From Actinomadura violacea (GTDB lineage: Bacteria > Actinomycetota > Actinomycetes > Streptosporangiales > Streptosporangiaceae), in the NCBI RefSeq assembly GCF_017573465.1, contig NZ_JAGEPF010000025.1, forward strand, positions 108,679-172,678: a stretch of DNA of 64,000 nucleotides. The letters are read 5' to 3'. The notes under the pieces were generated by a model, which had not been told where the DNA came from, made no database searches, and was given only the letters and a program-made list of their open reading frames with translations. The translations under genes and the position numbers were made by a program. Positions 8,746 through 17,571 of the stretch are shown here, one piece after another (within the stretch, counting starts at the first letter, position 1; each line of letters starts with the position of its first letter).

Positions 8746-8816
8746 AAAAAACCCCCGCCGCGGGTAGCGGTCGAGGGGAGGCGCGCAGGTCGGTGAGCTT
8801 GGTCAGCCTGCGCGCC
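8746..8816 (-). promoter_or_regulatory. Transcription attenuator of the ilvBNC operon
   Basis: On the transcribed strand the end of the leader peptide contains GGCGCGCAGG (8807-8816), which pairs exactly with CCTGCGCGCC (8780-8789). Further on, CCCC-CCGC (8767-8778, with a TCGA bulge) pairs with GCGG-GGGG, followed by six Ts (8746-8751). That is an intrinsic terminator about 45 bases before ilvB. The hairpins are placed so that a ribosome stalled on the Ile-Leu-Val-Val-Leu codons would change the folding. The layout is seen directly; the mechanism is inferred from known ilv attenuators. Confidence 0.85.
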
Positions 8817-8853
8817 GACCAAGTACTACGAGGATGCTGGTGGTGTTCTGCAC
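8803..8853 (-). CDS. ilv operon leader peptide
   Basis: A GTG at 8851-8853 opens a 16-residue frame, VQNTTSILVVLGRRAG, ending at TGA 8803-8805. It has an uninterrupted Ile-Leu-Val-Val-Leu run, the expected sensor for branched-chain amino acid attenuation. The key codons include GTA GTA CTT, which are rare in this genome and would make stalling sensitive. It is followed by a hairpin overlapping its last codons and a terminator before ilvB. No strong ribosome binding site is visible. Confidence 0.85.
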   Translation of the reverse strand: MQNTTSILVVLGRRAG

Positions 8854-8925
8854 GGAGCCACTTTCGCCGAGATCCGGCCCCCGGTCAAATCCGTGGACAA
8901 GAAATCTCGGCATATGAGATGCAAT

Positions 8926-8940
8926 CCCGGCGGCGCCGGG
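8926..8940 (-). terminator. Terminator-like hairpin after the first GGDEF-EAL gene
   Basis: CCCGGCG (8926-8932) and CGCCGGG (8934-8940) form a compact palindrome 4 bases past the stop codon at 8945-8947. It separates this gene from the ilv promoter, which must lie in the roughly 70 bases between here and the leader peptide. I could not pick a convincing -35/-10 pair there, although a 5-base dyad ATCTC/GAGAT (8904-8920) is present. Confidence 0.5.
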
Positions 8941-8944
8941 CCGG

Positions 8945-11839
8945 TCAGCCCGGCAGCGGCATCGGCAGATCGCCTGGTAGATCCTGTGCCGCGAGGTTCG
9001 TCCGGACCAGCGACTCCACCCGTCCGGCGGCCATCGGGCGCGCCACCAGGAACCCCTGCCCGCGCGGGCAGTCCATCGCGCGCAGCAGCTCCAGCTGCTC
9101 CGGCCGCTCGATGCCCTCCGCCACCACGGTCAGCCCCAGGTCGCGGCCCAGCCGGACGATCGTGCGGGTCAGCAGCGACAGCGTCTCGTCCGAGCCGAGC
9201 CCCGCCACGAACGACGGGTCGATCTTGATGATGTCCACCGGGAGCTGGCCGAGGTAGGCCAGCGACGCGTACCCGGTGCCGAAGTCGTCGATCGCCAGCC
9301 GGACGCCGAGGTCGCGCAGCTCCGACAGCCGCGCCACGTTCTGCCCGCCGTCCTCGACGAGCACCTCCTCGCGGACCTCCAGCGTCAGCGCCTGCGGCGG
9401 CAGCCCGGTCTCCTCCAGCGCCGCCGCCACCGACTCCACGAACCGCGGCGCGGCGATCTGCCGGGCGGTGAAGTTCACCGACAGGCCGACGTCCCAGGAG
9501 TCGCGGCGCCACCGCGCCACCTCCCGGCACGCCTCCCGCAGCACCCAGTCGCCGAGCGGGATCATCAGCCCGGACTCCTCCGCCGGCCCGATGAACTCCT
9601 CCGGCGGCACCGACTCGCTCCCCCGCCACCAGCGCAGCAGCGCCTCCACCCCGGTCACCCGGGACGTCGCGAGGTCCACCACCGGCTGGAACTCCACCGC
9701 GAACTGCTCCTCGGCGAGCGCGCGCTGCAGGTCGCTGCCGAGCTCCAGCCGCCGCACCACGTCGGCGTGCATGTGCGGCGCGAACACCTCGACGCGCCCG
9801 CCGCCGAGCTCCTTCGCCCGCGCCATCGCCAGGTCGCCGTTGCGGATCAGGTCGGCGGCGGTGCGGCGCAGCCGCCGCCCCTCGTCCGCGCCGCGGCCCT
9901 TCGCCGGGCCCGCCGGCGCCTCCTCGTCCCCGGCGAACGCGATCCCGACGCTCGCCGTCAGCACGATCTGCTTGCTGCCCACCTGGTACGGGTCGACCGA
10001 CAGCACCCGCAGCAGCCGCCCCGCCAGCTCCACCGCCGCGCGGGTCTCCCGGTCGTCGGACGGGAGCTGCACCAGCACCGCGAACTCGTCGCCGCCCCAC
10101 CGCGCGACCGTGTCGTCGGCCTGCACGTTGGCGCGCAGCCGCCGCGCCGCCTGCGCCAGCACCTGGTCGCCCGCCGCGTGCCCCGCCGAGTCGTTGACGT
10201 CGGTGAACCCGTCCATGTCGACGAACACGACCGCGACCCGGCCGCCCGGGCGCTGCTGCGCCAGCACCTCCCGCGTCCGCTCCTCGAAGTAGGAGCGGTT
10301 CGGCAGGCCCGTCAGCCCGTCATGGAAGGTCAGATGCGCGACCTGCCGCTGCAGCGCGGCCTGCTCGCTCAGGTCGCGGGTGGTGACCAGCAGCCGTCCC
10401 GGCGCCTCGCCCGTCCCCGCGTACCGGGAGATCGTCGACTCGGTCGGCAGCCAGGTGCCGTCCGCCGCGCGCACACGGCACGACACGCGCAGCGACCCCG
10501 TCGCGCCCGGACGGTCCGCGCCGGCGGCGTCCTCGGCGTCCAGGAACTCGGTGAACGCCTCCTGGACGCGCGGCAGGTCCTCCGGATGGATGATCTCGTG
10601 CAGCGGCCGCCCGAGCAGCTCCTCCGGCGTGTAGTGGTAGGTGCGCAGCGCGCCCGCGCTCGCATACTGGACGGTCGCGTCGAGGTCGCAGATCAGCACC
10701 GCGTCGTTGCTGCTCTCCGACAGCGCCCGGAAGTGCTGCTCGCTCGCCTCCACCGCGCGGCGCAGCCGGTCGTTCTCCCGCAGCAGCGCCGCCAGCCGCG
10801 CCAGCAGCACCAGCGCCGCCGAACCCGCGACGACCGACACCACCGGCTCCAGCCCGTTGCGGCCGGTCAGCGAGTGCCCGGCGACGAACAGCGACGCCGC
10901 CGCGGCGACCGCCGCCGGCGCCAGCCCCGGGCCGATCATCCGGCCGCGCTCGTCGGGCTCCGCCGCGCCGCCCGCCGGCAGGGCGTCCGCCGGGACGTCG
11001 TCGGACGGGCCGTCCGGCTCCGGCTCCGGCGCCGGACCGGTCCACGGCACCAGCAGGAGCAGCAGCAGGCCCGCGAGCCGCAGGATGTCGGACGGGTCGT
11101 CGGACGGCCCGCCGCCGTCCAACCGGACGAACGTCGTCACCACGTCGGCGGTCGCGAACGCCATCAGCGCCCCGAACCCCATCCACGCCAGCCGCCGGCG
11201 CCCGCGCGCCGCGCCGAGCGCGAACGGCAGCGCCCCGCACACCAGCACCACGTCGATCAGCGGGTACAGCAGCTCCAGCAGGAACTCCGACCCCGACTCG
11301 CCCGACTGGTGGTACAGCGAACTGAAGAGCGCGACCCAGCCCAGCACGAACATCGCGCACGCGCACACGTAGGTGTCGGCCAGGTACCGCAGCCACATCC
11401 CCACGTCGCGGGACAGCCGCACCGGCACGATCAGCCCGGTGACCAGCGCCACCGCGGCCAGCATGTAGAACAGGTCCGGCACCGACAGCGACAGCGCGCT
11501 GCGCGAGACGTGGCCGGCGAGCGCGCTGCCGACGGCGCCCGCGAACCAGCCCGCGGCGGCCACCCCGTACCAGCGCCACGACGCCCGCCAGATCCCGCCC
11601 GACGACACCCGGCGGAAGATCCCGACGTCGCCGGCGTCCGCGGCGGCGCGCTTCGGCCGCCCCGCCGACACCAGCAGCGAGATCGCGGCGGCGCCCGCGA
11701 CGACCGCCTCCGTCCAGGCGATGAAGGCCGTGCCGCCCCAGCCGAGCAGCGACCCGGTGGCGTACAGGACGCCGACGATCGCGGCCATGGCGACCGGCAC
11801 CGCCCGCGGCGGCATCCGCCTGGCGTTCTCGCCGCTCAT
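8945..11839 (-). CDS. Membrane PAS-GGDEF-EAL cyclic-di-GMP enzyme
   Basis: The 964-residue protein has about eight membrane helices in the first 250 residues, a further hydrophobic pair near residues 300-345, a PAS domain from about 360, a GGDEF domain with the intact motif WGGDEFAV near residue 580, and an EAL domain (VEALLRW near 732, DDFGTGYASL near 850, IIKID, VVAEGIE). Both catalytic motifs look intact. In the EAL domain the usual LEITE is LEVREE, so the metal-binding Glu is kept but its neighbour changed. It could make or degrade cyclic di-GMP depending on the PAS and membrane input. The ATG at 11837-11839 follows GGAAGGGA and starts just before the first helix. Confidence 0.93.
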   Translation of the reverse strand: MSGENARRMPPRAVPVAMAAIVGVLYATGSLLGWGGTAFIAWTEAVVAGAAAISLLVSAGRPKRAAADAGDVGIFRRVSSGGIWRASWRWYGVAAAGWFAGAVGSALAGHVSRSALSLSVPDLFYMLAAVALVTGLIVPVRLSRDVGMWLRYLADTYVCACAMFVLGWVALFSSLYHQSGESGSEFLLELLYPLIDVVLVCGALPFALGAARGRRRLAWMGFGALMAFATADVVTTFVRLDGGGPSDDPSDILRLAGLLLLLLVPWTGPAPEPEPDGPSDDVPADALPAGGAAEPDERGRMIGPGLAPAAVAAAASLFVAGHSLTGRNGLEPVVSVVAGSAALVLLARLAALLRENDRLRRAVEASEQHFRALSESSNDAVLICDLDATVQYASAGALRTYHYTPEELLGRPLHEIIHPEDLPRVQEAFTEFLDAEDAAGADRPGATGSLRVSCRVRAADGTWLPTESTISRYAGTGEAPGRLLVTTRDLSEQAALQRQVAHLTFHDGLTGLPNRSYFEERTREVLAQQRPGGRVAVVFVDMDGFTDVNDSAGHAAGDQVLAQAARRLRANVQADDTVARWGGDEFAVLVQLPSDDRETRAAVELAGRLLRVLSVDPYQVGSKQIVLTASVGIAFAGDEEAPAGPAKGRGADEGRRLRRTAADLIRNGDLAMARAKELGGGRVEVFAPHMHADVVRRLELGSDLQRALAEEQFAVEFQPVVDLATSRVTGVEALLRWWRGSESVPPEEFIGPAEESGLMIPLGDWVLREACREVARWRRDSWDVGLSVNFTARQIAAPRFVESVAAALEETGLPPQALTLEVREEVLVEDGGQNVARLSELRDLGVRLAIDDFGTGYASLAYLGQLPVDIIKIDPSFVAGLGSDETLSLLTRTIVRLGRDLGLTVVAEGIERPEQLELLRAMDCPRGQGFLVARPMAAGRVESLVRTNLAAQDLPGDLPMPLPG

Positions 11840-12243
11840 CGCGCCGTGTCCCTTCCTGCCCCGCTGGGAGCTGTCCTTCCCTCGCGGGCGCGGCGGTGCG
11901 CCAGAGGGGACGTGGGTCCGCAGACCGCCCCGGTCGCAGGGATAACGCCCGGAGGGTCGTGGATCGTGCCCCGCGCGGGGTCGGCGCGGGACGGGCGGCG
12001 CATCGGATGCGCCGGCCGGAGACCAGCGACGTTGCCGCGCTGCGGGATCACCGTGATGCTCAGAGTACGTTCCGTAGGTCACGGACCGATTGAGGCTGGG
12101 CGTCCTCATGGCGACGAACCGCCCGGTCGGCGATCCGTTTGGGACGGCCGAAACGCGATCGTCACCGAATCGGCCCCTTGCCCGGCATCACGCTGAGTGA
12201 CCGTATTTCGGGGCATGACATGCTGGGAGCGGGAGGCGTTCTC
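11840..12243. other. Intergenic region between divergent genes
   Basis: This 404-base gap holds the promoters of the leftward GGDEF-EAL gene and the rightward lipoprotein gene. I see two clean dyads: CCCCGCGCGGGG (11969-11980) and GGCGCATC-G-GATGCGCC (11997-12013), the latter operator-like. I looked for a cyclic-di-GMP or cyclic-di-AMP riboswitch because of the neighbouring enzyme but did not find the conserved cores. Short frames here lack coding character. Confidence 0.5.
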
Positions 12244-13323
12244 ATGCGCAAGCACCTGATCGTCCTTGCCGCGCTGGTCCTCGCGGGCTGCTCGTCGTCC
12301 CCGGCGAAGGACACGGGCGGTGGGCGCACACCGGCGCCGGCACCGCCCGGCGGTGCCGCCCCGCCCGGAACGCCCCGGGTTCTGGTCACCGGGCTGAAGA
12401 TCCCGTGGGCCATCTCGTTCCTACCTGATGGTGACGCCATTGTCACCGAACGTGGCTCGGCGCGGCTGCTGCGCGTCACGCCCGCCGGCAGGACGACGGT
12501 CATCGGGACCGTTCCCGGCGTCGCCGCGGCGGGCGAGGGCGGCCTGCTCGGCGTCGCCGTCTCCCCCGGCTACGCCCGCGACCACCAGATCTTCCTGTAC
12601 TACACGTCCGCGACCGACAACCGCGTCGTCCGCGCCGGCTACGACGGGCGGCTCGGCACGCCGCAGCCGATCGTCACCGGCATCCCCAAGGGCGAGATCC
12701 ACAACGGCGGCCGCCTCGCGTTCGGCCCCGACCGGATGCTGTACATCACCACCGGCGAGACCGGCCGCGGCGAGAAGGCGCAGGACAGGAACTCCCTCGC
12801 CGGGAAGATCCTGCGCGTCACGCCCGACGGGGCGCCCGCGCCCGGCAACCCGTTCGGGACCCGCGTCTGGACGTACGGCCACCGCAACGTCCAGGGCCTC
12901 GCCTGGGACCCCAAGGGCCGCCTGTACGCCACCGAGTTCGGCCAGGACCGCTTCGACGAGATCAACCTCGTCCAGAAGGGCCGCGACTACGGCTGGCCGG
13001 CCGTCGAGGGCTTCGGGAACCACAAGGGCTTCACGAACCCGCTGCTGACCTGGAAGACGTCCGAGGCGTCCCCGTCGGGCCTCGCCTACGCCGGCGGGTC
13101 ACTGTGGGCCGCCGCGCTGCGCGGCGAGCGCCTCTGGCAGATCCCGCTGACGGCCTCCGGCGCGGTCGGCCGCCCCATCGCCCGCTTCGAGGGCACCTAC
13201 GGCCGGCTCCGCGCCGCCGTCCGCGCCCCCGACGGCTCGCTGTGGCTCACCACCAGCAACCGCGACGGCCGCGGCTCCCCGGTCAAGACCGACGACCGCA
13301 TCATCGTCGTCCCGCTCCGCTAG
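12244..13323 (+). CDS. PQQ-type glucose/sorbosone dehydrogenase, lipoprotein
   Basis: The 359-residue protein begins with a lipoprotein signal peptide MRKHLIVLAALVLAGC (lipobox LAGC, lipidated Cys at 16) and a Pro/Ala/Gly linker to about residue 42. The rest is a six-bladed beta-propeller of the GSDH family (EGGLLGVAVSP, EIHNGGRLAFGPD, YGHRNVQGLAWDP). Family members are membrane-anchored, quinone-dependent aldose dehydrogenases that oxidise sugars outside the cell; the substrate here is not known. The ATG at 12244 follows GGGAGG at a good distance and starts the signal peptide; the longer frame does not. The last codon shares the sequence CTAG with the convergent neighbour. Confidence 0.9.
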   Translation: MRKHLIVLAALVLAGCSSSPAKDTGGGRTPAPAPPGGAAPPGTPRVLVTGLKIPWAISFLPDGDAIVTERGSARLLRVTPAGRTTVIGTVPGVAAAGEGGLLGVAVSPGYARDHQIFLYYTSATDNRVVRAGYDGRLGTPQPIVTGIPKGEIHNGGRLAFGPDRMLYITTGETGRGEKAQDRNSLAGKILRVTPDGAPAPGNPFGTRVWTYGHRNVQGLAWDPKGRLYATEFGQDRFDEINLVQKGRDYGWPAVEGFGNHKGFTNPLLTWKTSEASPSGLAYAGGSLWAAALRGERLWQIPLTASGAVGRPIARFEGTYGRLRAAVRAPDGSLWLTTSNRDGRGSPVKTDDRIIVVPLR

Positions 13324-14066
13324 TCCCACCAGAACGACCAGCTCGGCCGGCCGACCAGCCCGGCGGCGTACTCCTCCCTGTCGCCGACGCCCTGCCAGAT
13401 GTTGTCCGGGCAGAACGCCTCGTGTTCGGCGGCCACCGCACGGGCGTGCTCGATCGTCCGCGGCGGTGCGGCCACCGACAGCCCCAGCACGTCGAACCCC
13501 ACCATCACCACGCGCGCCCCGAACCGCTCCTCCCACGACCGGACCACCGCGGATATCTCCGCCGTCCGGGAGTGGTTGACCGGCCCGGACCATCCCATGA
13601 CCGTCAACGTGTCGGCGCCCCGGGCGGCCGGCACGAGCCCGAGCAGGAACTCCGCGTCCTCCGCACCCGATTCGGCGGACACCCGCGCGAACTCGTCGGC
13701 GTCCTCCACCCCGTCGCCGGGCGGGGCGAGCCCGGGCCACGGGACGGCCGCGTCCTCCCCGCCGGACCCGCCGCCCCTCAGCACGGCCTCGACATCGAGG
13801 GCGTCGATGTCGGCCACCGTGCCGTCGACGAACAGCTCCCCGTCGTGCCAGGGCCGCGCCGGCTCGCCTCCGAGCGTGTCCAGCAGCAGCGGGTACAGGC
13901 CCGTCCTCGCGCGCTCGTCGTACAACCGGCACCACAGCTCGCCCAGCTCGGCCTGCGGCTCGTCGGAGACCCACAGCGCCATGACGCCCTCGGGCCCCTC
14001 CTCGGGCACGACCAACCTGCCGGGCGGCAACCCGCCCGGCAGGGCCGGAAACGCACTCTCCACCAT
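13320..14066 (-). CDS. DUF4253 domain protein
   Basis: The 248-residue protein ends in the highly characteristic DUF4253 block (EHEAFCPDNIWQG, then VGRPSWSFWWD as the last residues), spanning roughly residues 130-248. The function of DUF4253 is unknown; the family is widespread in actinomycetes and sometimes sits near polymorphic toxin genes. There is no signal peptide or membrane helix, so it should be cytoplasmic. It lies 48 bases downstream of gatB on the same strand and might be read as a distal gene of the gatCAB transcript. Its TAG stop is on the opposite strand of the neighbour's TAG, both inside CTAG (13320-13323). Confidence 0.85.
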   Translation of the reverse strand: MVESAFPALPGGLPPGRLVVPEEGPEGVMALWVSDEPQAELGELWCRLYDERARTGLYPLLLDTLGGEPARPWHDGELFVDGTVADIDALDVEAVLRGGGSGGEDAAVPWPGLAPPGDGVEDADEFARVSAESGAEDAEFLLGLVPAARGADTLTVMGWSGPVNHSRTAEISAVVRSWEERFGARVVMVGFDVLGLSVAAPPRTIEHARAVAAEHEAFCPDNIWQGVGDREEYAAGLVGRPSWSFWWD

Positions 14067-14114
14067 GCCCGCGAAAGCTAGCGCACGCCTACGACACCGA
14101 GGCGGCGGGAGCCG

Positions 14115-15617
14115 TCAGGAGGCGCCAAGCTTCTCCAGGATCAGCTCGCGGGCCCGGCCCGCGTCGGCCTGGCCCCGGGTCGCCTTCATCACCGCGCCGA
14201 CGAGCGCGCCGGCGGCGGCGACCTTGCCGGAGCGGATCTTGTCCGCCACGGCGGCGTTGTCCGCGATCACCTGGTCGATGATCGAGGCCAGCTCGCCCTC
14301 GTCGCTGACGACCTTCAGGCCGCGGGCCGCGACGACCTCGTCCGGGCCGCCCTCACCGGCGAGGACGCCCTCGAAGACCTGCCGCGCCAGCTTGTCGTTC
14401 AGCTCGCCGGCCGACACCATCGCCTGGATCCGCGCGACCTGCTCCGGCGTGATCGGCAGCTCCGCCAGCTCCACGCCCTGCTCGGTGGCGCGGCGCGACA
14501 GCTCGTTCATCCACCACTTGCGGGCCGCGCCGGAGTCCGTGCCCGCCGCGATCGTCGCCTCGATGAGGTCGACGGCGCCCGCGTTCACGACGTCGCGCAG
14601 CTCCAGGTCCGACAGGCCCCACTCCCCCTGGACGCGGCGGCGCCGCGCGGCGGGCAGCTCCGGCAGCGATGCCCGCAGCTCCTCCACCCACTCCCGCGAC
14701 GGCGCCATCGGCACCAGGTCGGGCTCGGGGAAGTAGCGGTAGTCCTGCGCCTCCTCCTTGCTGCGCCCGCTCGTGCTGCGGCCGGTGTCCTCGTGGAAGT
14801 GCCGGGTCTCCTGGATCACCCGCCCGCCCGCGTCCAGCACGCCGCCCTGCCGCTCGATCTCCGAGCGGACGGCGCGCTCCACCGAGCGCAGCGAGTTCAC
14901 GTTCTTGGTCTCGGTGCGGGTGCCCCACTCCGACGCGCCGCGCGGCATCAGCGACACGTTCACGTCGCAGCGCATGGAGCCCTCCTCCATGCGGACGTCC
15001 GAGACGCCGAGCGAGCGCACCAGCTCGCGCAGCTCCGTCGCGTACGCGCGGGCCACCAGCGGCGCCTTGTCGCCCGTCGCGGGGATCGGCTTGGTGACGA
15101 TCTCCACCAGCGGGATGCCGGCGCGGTTGTAGTCGACCAGCGAGTGGTCGGCGCCGTGGATGCGGCCCGTGCTGCCGCCCACGTGCAGCGACTTGCCGGT
15201 GTCCTCCTCCATGTGGACGCGCTCGATCTCGATCCGGTACGTCTCGCCTTCGACCTCGACGTCCAGGTGCCCGTCGATGCACAGCGGCTCGTCGTACTGG
15301 GAGATCTGGAAGTCCTTCGGCATGTCCGGATAGAAGTAGTTCTTCCGGGCGAACCGGCACCACTCGACGATCGTGCAGTTCAGCGCCAGGCCGATCTTGA
15401 TGATGCCCTCGATCGCGGCGTGGTTGGTGACCGGCAGCGACCCGGGCAGCCCCAGGCAGACCGGGCACACCTGCGTGTTCGGGTCCGCGCCGAACGCCGT
15501 CGGGCAGCCGCAGAACATCTTCGACGCGGTGCCGAGCTCGATGTGCGTCTCCAGGCCGAGGACGGGCTCGTACTTCGCGAGCGCCTCGTCGTACGGCATG
15601 AGTGTCGGGGTGCTCAC
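14115..15617 (-). CDS. gatB: Asp/Glu-tRNA amidotransferase subunit B
   Basis: The 500-residue kinase-like subunit of GatCAB activates Glu on tRNA-Gln, or Asp on tRNA-Asn, before amidation. The signatures GLETHIEL near the start, CGCPTAFGADPNTQVCPVC with the zinc-binding Cys pattern, and ARKNYFYPDMPKDFQISQYD are all present; the C-terminal helical and tail (YqeY-like) domains reach residue 500, the normal length. The GTG at 15615-15617 overlaps the gatA stop as GTGA. Longer forms of this frame continue into gatA and are not real. It is the third gene of gatC-gatA-gatB. Confidence 0.97.
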   Translation of the reverse strand: MSTPTLMPYDEALAKYEPVLGLETHIELGTASKMFCGCPTAFGADPNTQVCPVCLGLPGSLPVTNHAAIEGIIKIGLALNCTIVEWCRFARKNYFYPDMPKDFQISQYDEPLCIDGHLDVEVEGETYRIEIERVHMEEDTGKSLHVGGSTGRIHGADHSLVDYNRAGIPLVEIVTKPIPATGDKAPLVARAYATELRELVRSLGVSDVRMEEGSMRCDVNVSLMPRGASEWGTRTETKNVNSLRSVERAVRSEIERQGGVLDAGGRVIQETRHFHEDTGRSTSGRSKEEAQDYRYFPEPDLVPMAPSREWVEELRASLPELPAARRRRVQGEWGLSDLELRDVVNAGAVDLIEATIAAGTDSGAARKWWMNELSRRATEQGVELAELPITPEQVARIQAMVSAGELNDKLARQVFEGVLAGEGGPDEVVAARGLKVVSDEGELASIIDQVIADNAAVADKIRSGKVAAAGALVGAVMKATRGQADAGRARELILEKLGAS

Positions 15618-17113
15618 TTCGCCTCCGCCAGTTCGGGGGCCTCGGCCAGCAGCGGCCCGCCCCAGCGCTCTTCCAGGGCCCGCTCCACGGCGGCGCCCAC
15701 CCGGTAGACGCGGTCGTCGCCGAGGACGGGCGCCATCACCTGCAGGCCCACCGGCAGGCCGTCCGCGAGGCCGCACGGCACCGAGATCGCCGCGTTCCCC
15801 GTGAGGTTCGCCGGGATCGTGCACAGGTCGGCCAGGTACATCGCCATCGGGTCGTCCGCGCGCTCCCCGATCGGGAACGCCGTGGTCGGCGTGGTCGGCG
15901 AGACCAGCACGTCCACCTGCTCGAACGCCGAGTCGAAGTCCTGCTTGACCAGCGTGCGGACCTGCTGCGCCTTGCCGTAGTAGGCGTCGTAGTAGCCCGA
16001 CGACAGCGCGTACGTGCCGAGCATGATCCGCCGCTTGACCTCGGGCCCGAAGCCCTCCGCGCGGGTCAGCGCCATGACCTCCTCGGCGCTGCGGGTGCCG
16101 TCGTCGCCGACGCGCAGCCCGTACCGCATCGCGTCGAACCGCGCCAGGTTCGACGACGCCTCCGACGGCGCGATCAGGTAGTAGGCGGGCAGCGCGTACG
16201 CGAAGTGCGGGCACGACACCTCGACGACCTTCGCGCCCAGCGACTCCAGCAGCTCCACGGCCTCGTTGAACCGCGCGGTCACGCCCGGCTCGTAGCCGTC
16301 GCCGGCGAACTCGCGGACGACGCCGATCCGCAGGCCGTCCACGTCGCCGCTGCGCGCCGCCTCCACCACGCCCGGGACGGGCCGGTCGATCGACGTCGAG
16401 TCCATGACGTCGTGGCCGCTGAACGCCTCGTGCAGCAGCGCCGCGTCCAGCACGTTGCGGGCGAACGGGCCCGGCGTGTCCAGCGACGACGCGAACGCGA
16501 TGATCCCGTACCGGGACGAGCCGCCGTAGGTCGGCTTCGTCCCGACGATGCCGGTGACCGCCGCGGGCTGGCGGATCGACCCGCCCGTGTCGGTGCCGGT
16601 CGACAGCGGCGCCTCGAACGCCGCGACCGCCGCCGACGACCCGCCCGACGACCCGCCGGGGATGCGCGACAGGTCCCACGGGTTGCGCGTCGTCTGGAAC
16701 GCGCTGTTCTCCGTGGACGAGCCCATCGCGAACTCGTCCATGTTCGTCTTGCCGAGGATCACCAGGCCGGCCTCGCGCAGCCGCCTGGTCACCGTCGCGT
16801 CGTACGGCGGCCGCCAGCCCTCGAGGATCTTCGAGCCCGCCGTCGTCGGCATGTCCGTGGTGGTGAACACGTCCTTGTGCGCGATCGGGACGCCCGCCAG
16901 CGGGCCGAGCTCCTCGCCCGCCGCGCGCCGCTCGTCCACCCTGCGCGCCTGCGCCAGCGTGGTCTCGGCGTCCACGTGCAGGAACGCCTCGACCCGCCCG
17001 TCCACCGCGGCGATCCGGTCCAGGTGCGCCTGCGCGACCTCGACCGCCGACGCCTCGCCCGCCGCCATCAGCTCGCCGAGCTCCGCGGCGCCCTTGCGGA
17101 ACAGCTCCGCCAT
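15614..17113 (-). CDS. gatA: Asp/Glu-tRNA amidotransferase subunit A
   Basis: The 499-residue glutaminase subunit belongs to the amidase-signature family. The catalytic triad is visible as Lys80 (in IAHKDVF), Ser155 (in GGSSGGSS) and nucleophile Ser179 (in TGGSIRQP). It releases ammonia from glutamine and channels it to GatB. The ATG at 17111-17113 overlaps the gatC stop (TGATG), so translation is coupled; the longer frame merely extends into gatC. Length is standard. Together the genes supply Gln-tRNA and/or Asn-tRNA in an organism that uses the indirect pathway. Confidence 0.97.
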   Translation of the reverse strand: MAELFRKGAAELGELMAAGEASAVEVAQAHLDRIAAVDGRVEAFLHVDAETTLAQARRVDERRAAGEELGPLAGVPIAHKDVFTTTDMPTTAGSKILEGWRPPYDATVTRRLREAGLVILGKTNMDEFAMGSSTENSAFQTTRNPWDLSRIPGGSSGGSSAAVAAFEAPLSTGTDTGGSIRQPAAVTGIVGTKPTYGGSSRYGIIAFASSLDTPGPFARNVLDAALLHEAFSGHDVMDSTSIDRPVPGVVEAARSGDVDGLRIGVVREFAGDGYEPGVTARFNEAVELLESLGAKVVEVSCPHFAYALPAYYLIAPSEASSNLARFDAMRYGLRVGDDGTRSAEEVMALTRAEGFGPEVKRRIMLGTYALSSGYYDAYYGKAQQVRTLVKQDFDSAFEQVDVLVSPTTPTTAFPIGERADDPMAMYLADLCTIPANLTGNAAISVPCGLADGLPVGLQVMAPVLGDDRVYRVGAAVERALEERWGGPLLAEAPELAEAK

Positions 17114-17412
17114 CAGGCCTCCTCGTCCAGGATCCGCGGTACGCGGAAGCGCTGCTGCTCGCTGGCCGGCGCGCAGGCGAGCGCCTGCTCCGGGGTGAGG
17201 CACGGCCGCACCTCGTCGGGCCGGTACACGTTGGTCAGCGGCAGCGCGTGCGAGGTGGGCGGGATGTCCTCCGCCGCGACCTCCTGCACCCGCGCGACCG
17301 CGGAGATGATCTGGTCGAGCTGGGCGGCGAGATGGTCGAGCTCATCGTCGCCGAGCGCCAGCCGGGACAGCCGGGCGAGGTGCGAGACCTCGTCACGGGT
17401 GATGGCGGACAT
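17113..17412 (-). CDS. gatC: Asp/Glu-tRNA amidotransferase subunit C
   Basis: The 99-residue GatC begins ITRDEVSHLARLSRLALGDDEL, the family signature, and ends with the conserved FRVPRIL segment that wraps the GatA-GatB interface. I chose the ATG at 17410-17412, which gives the usual family N-terminus; an upstream ATG would add 13 unconserved residues. An AGGAAC lies about 14 bases upstream. It is the first gene of the gatCAB operon, and the promoter should be in the short gap before the divergent DUF6458 gene. Confidence 0.95.
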   Translation of the reverse strand: MSAITRDEVSHLARLSRLALGDDELDHLAAQLDQIISAVARVQEVAAEDIPPTSHALPLTNVYRPDEVRPCLTPEQALACAPASEQQRFRVPRILDEEA

Positions 17413-17571
17413 GATGAGAAACCGTTCCTGCGATGATTGGGTTACCGCCATCCTATTGGCCGACCCCCCGCCGCCCGAACGCTTTCCGCCGCGGCGGCGG
17501 GCGCGCCGTTTCAGATCCTCGTGCGGGGAACCCTGTTGTCGTCCACCCCGGGACGACGAGAGGAGCCCGCC

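Noticed and set aside
8853..8925. Specific -35/-10 promoter for the ilv operon
   Set aside because: TTGTCC and TTGACC occur but neither has a plausible -10 at 16-19 bases, so no promoter was called.
11840..12243. A possible cyclic-di-GMP or cyclic-di-AMP riboswitch between the GGDEF-EAL and dehydrogenase genes
   Set aside because: The conserved cores of GEMM and ydaO aptamers are not found on either strand; only unrelated dyads are present.
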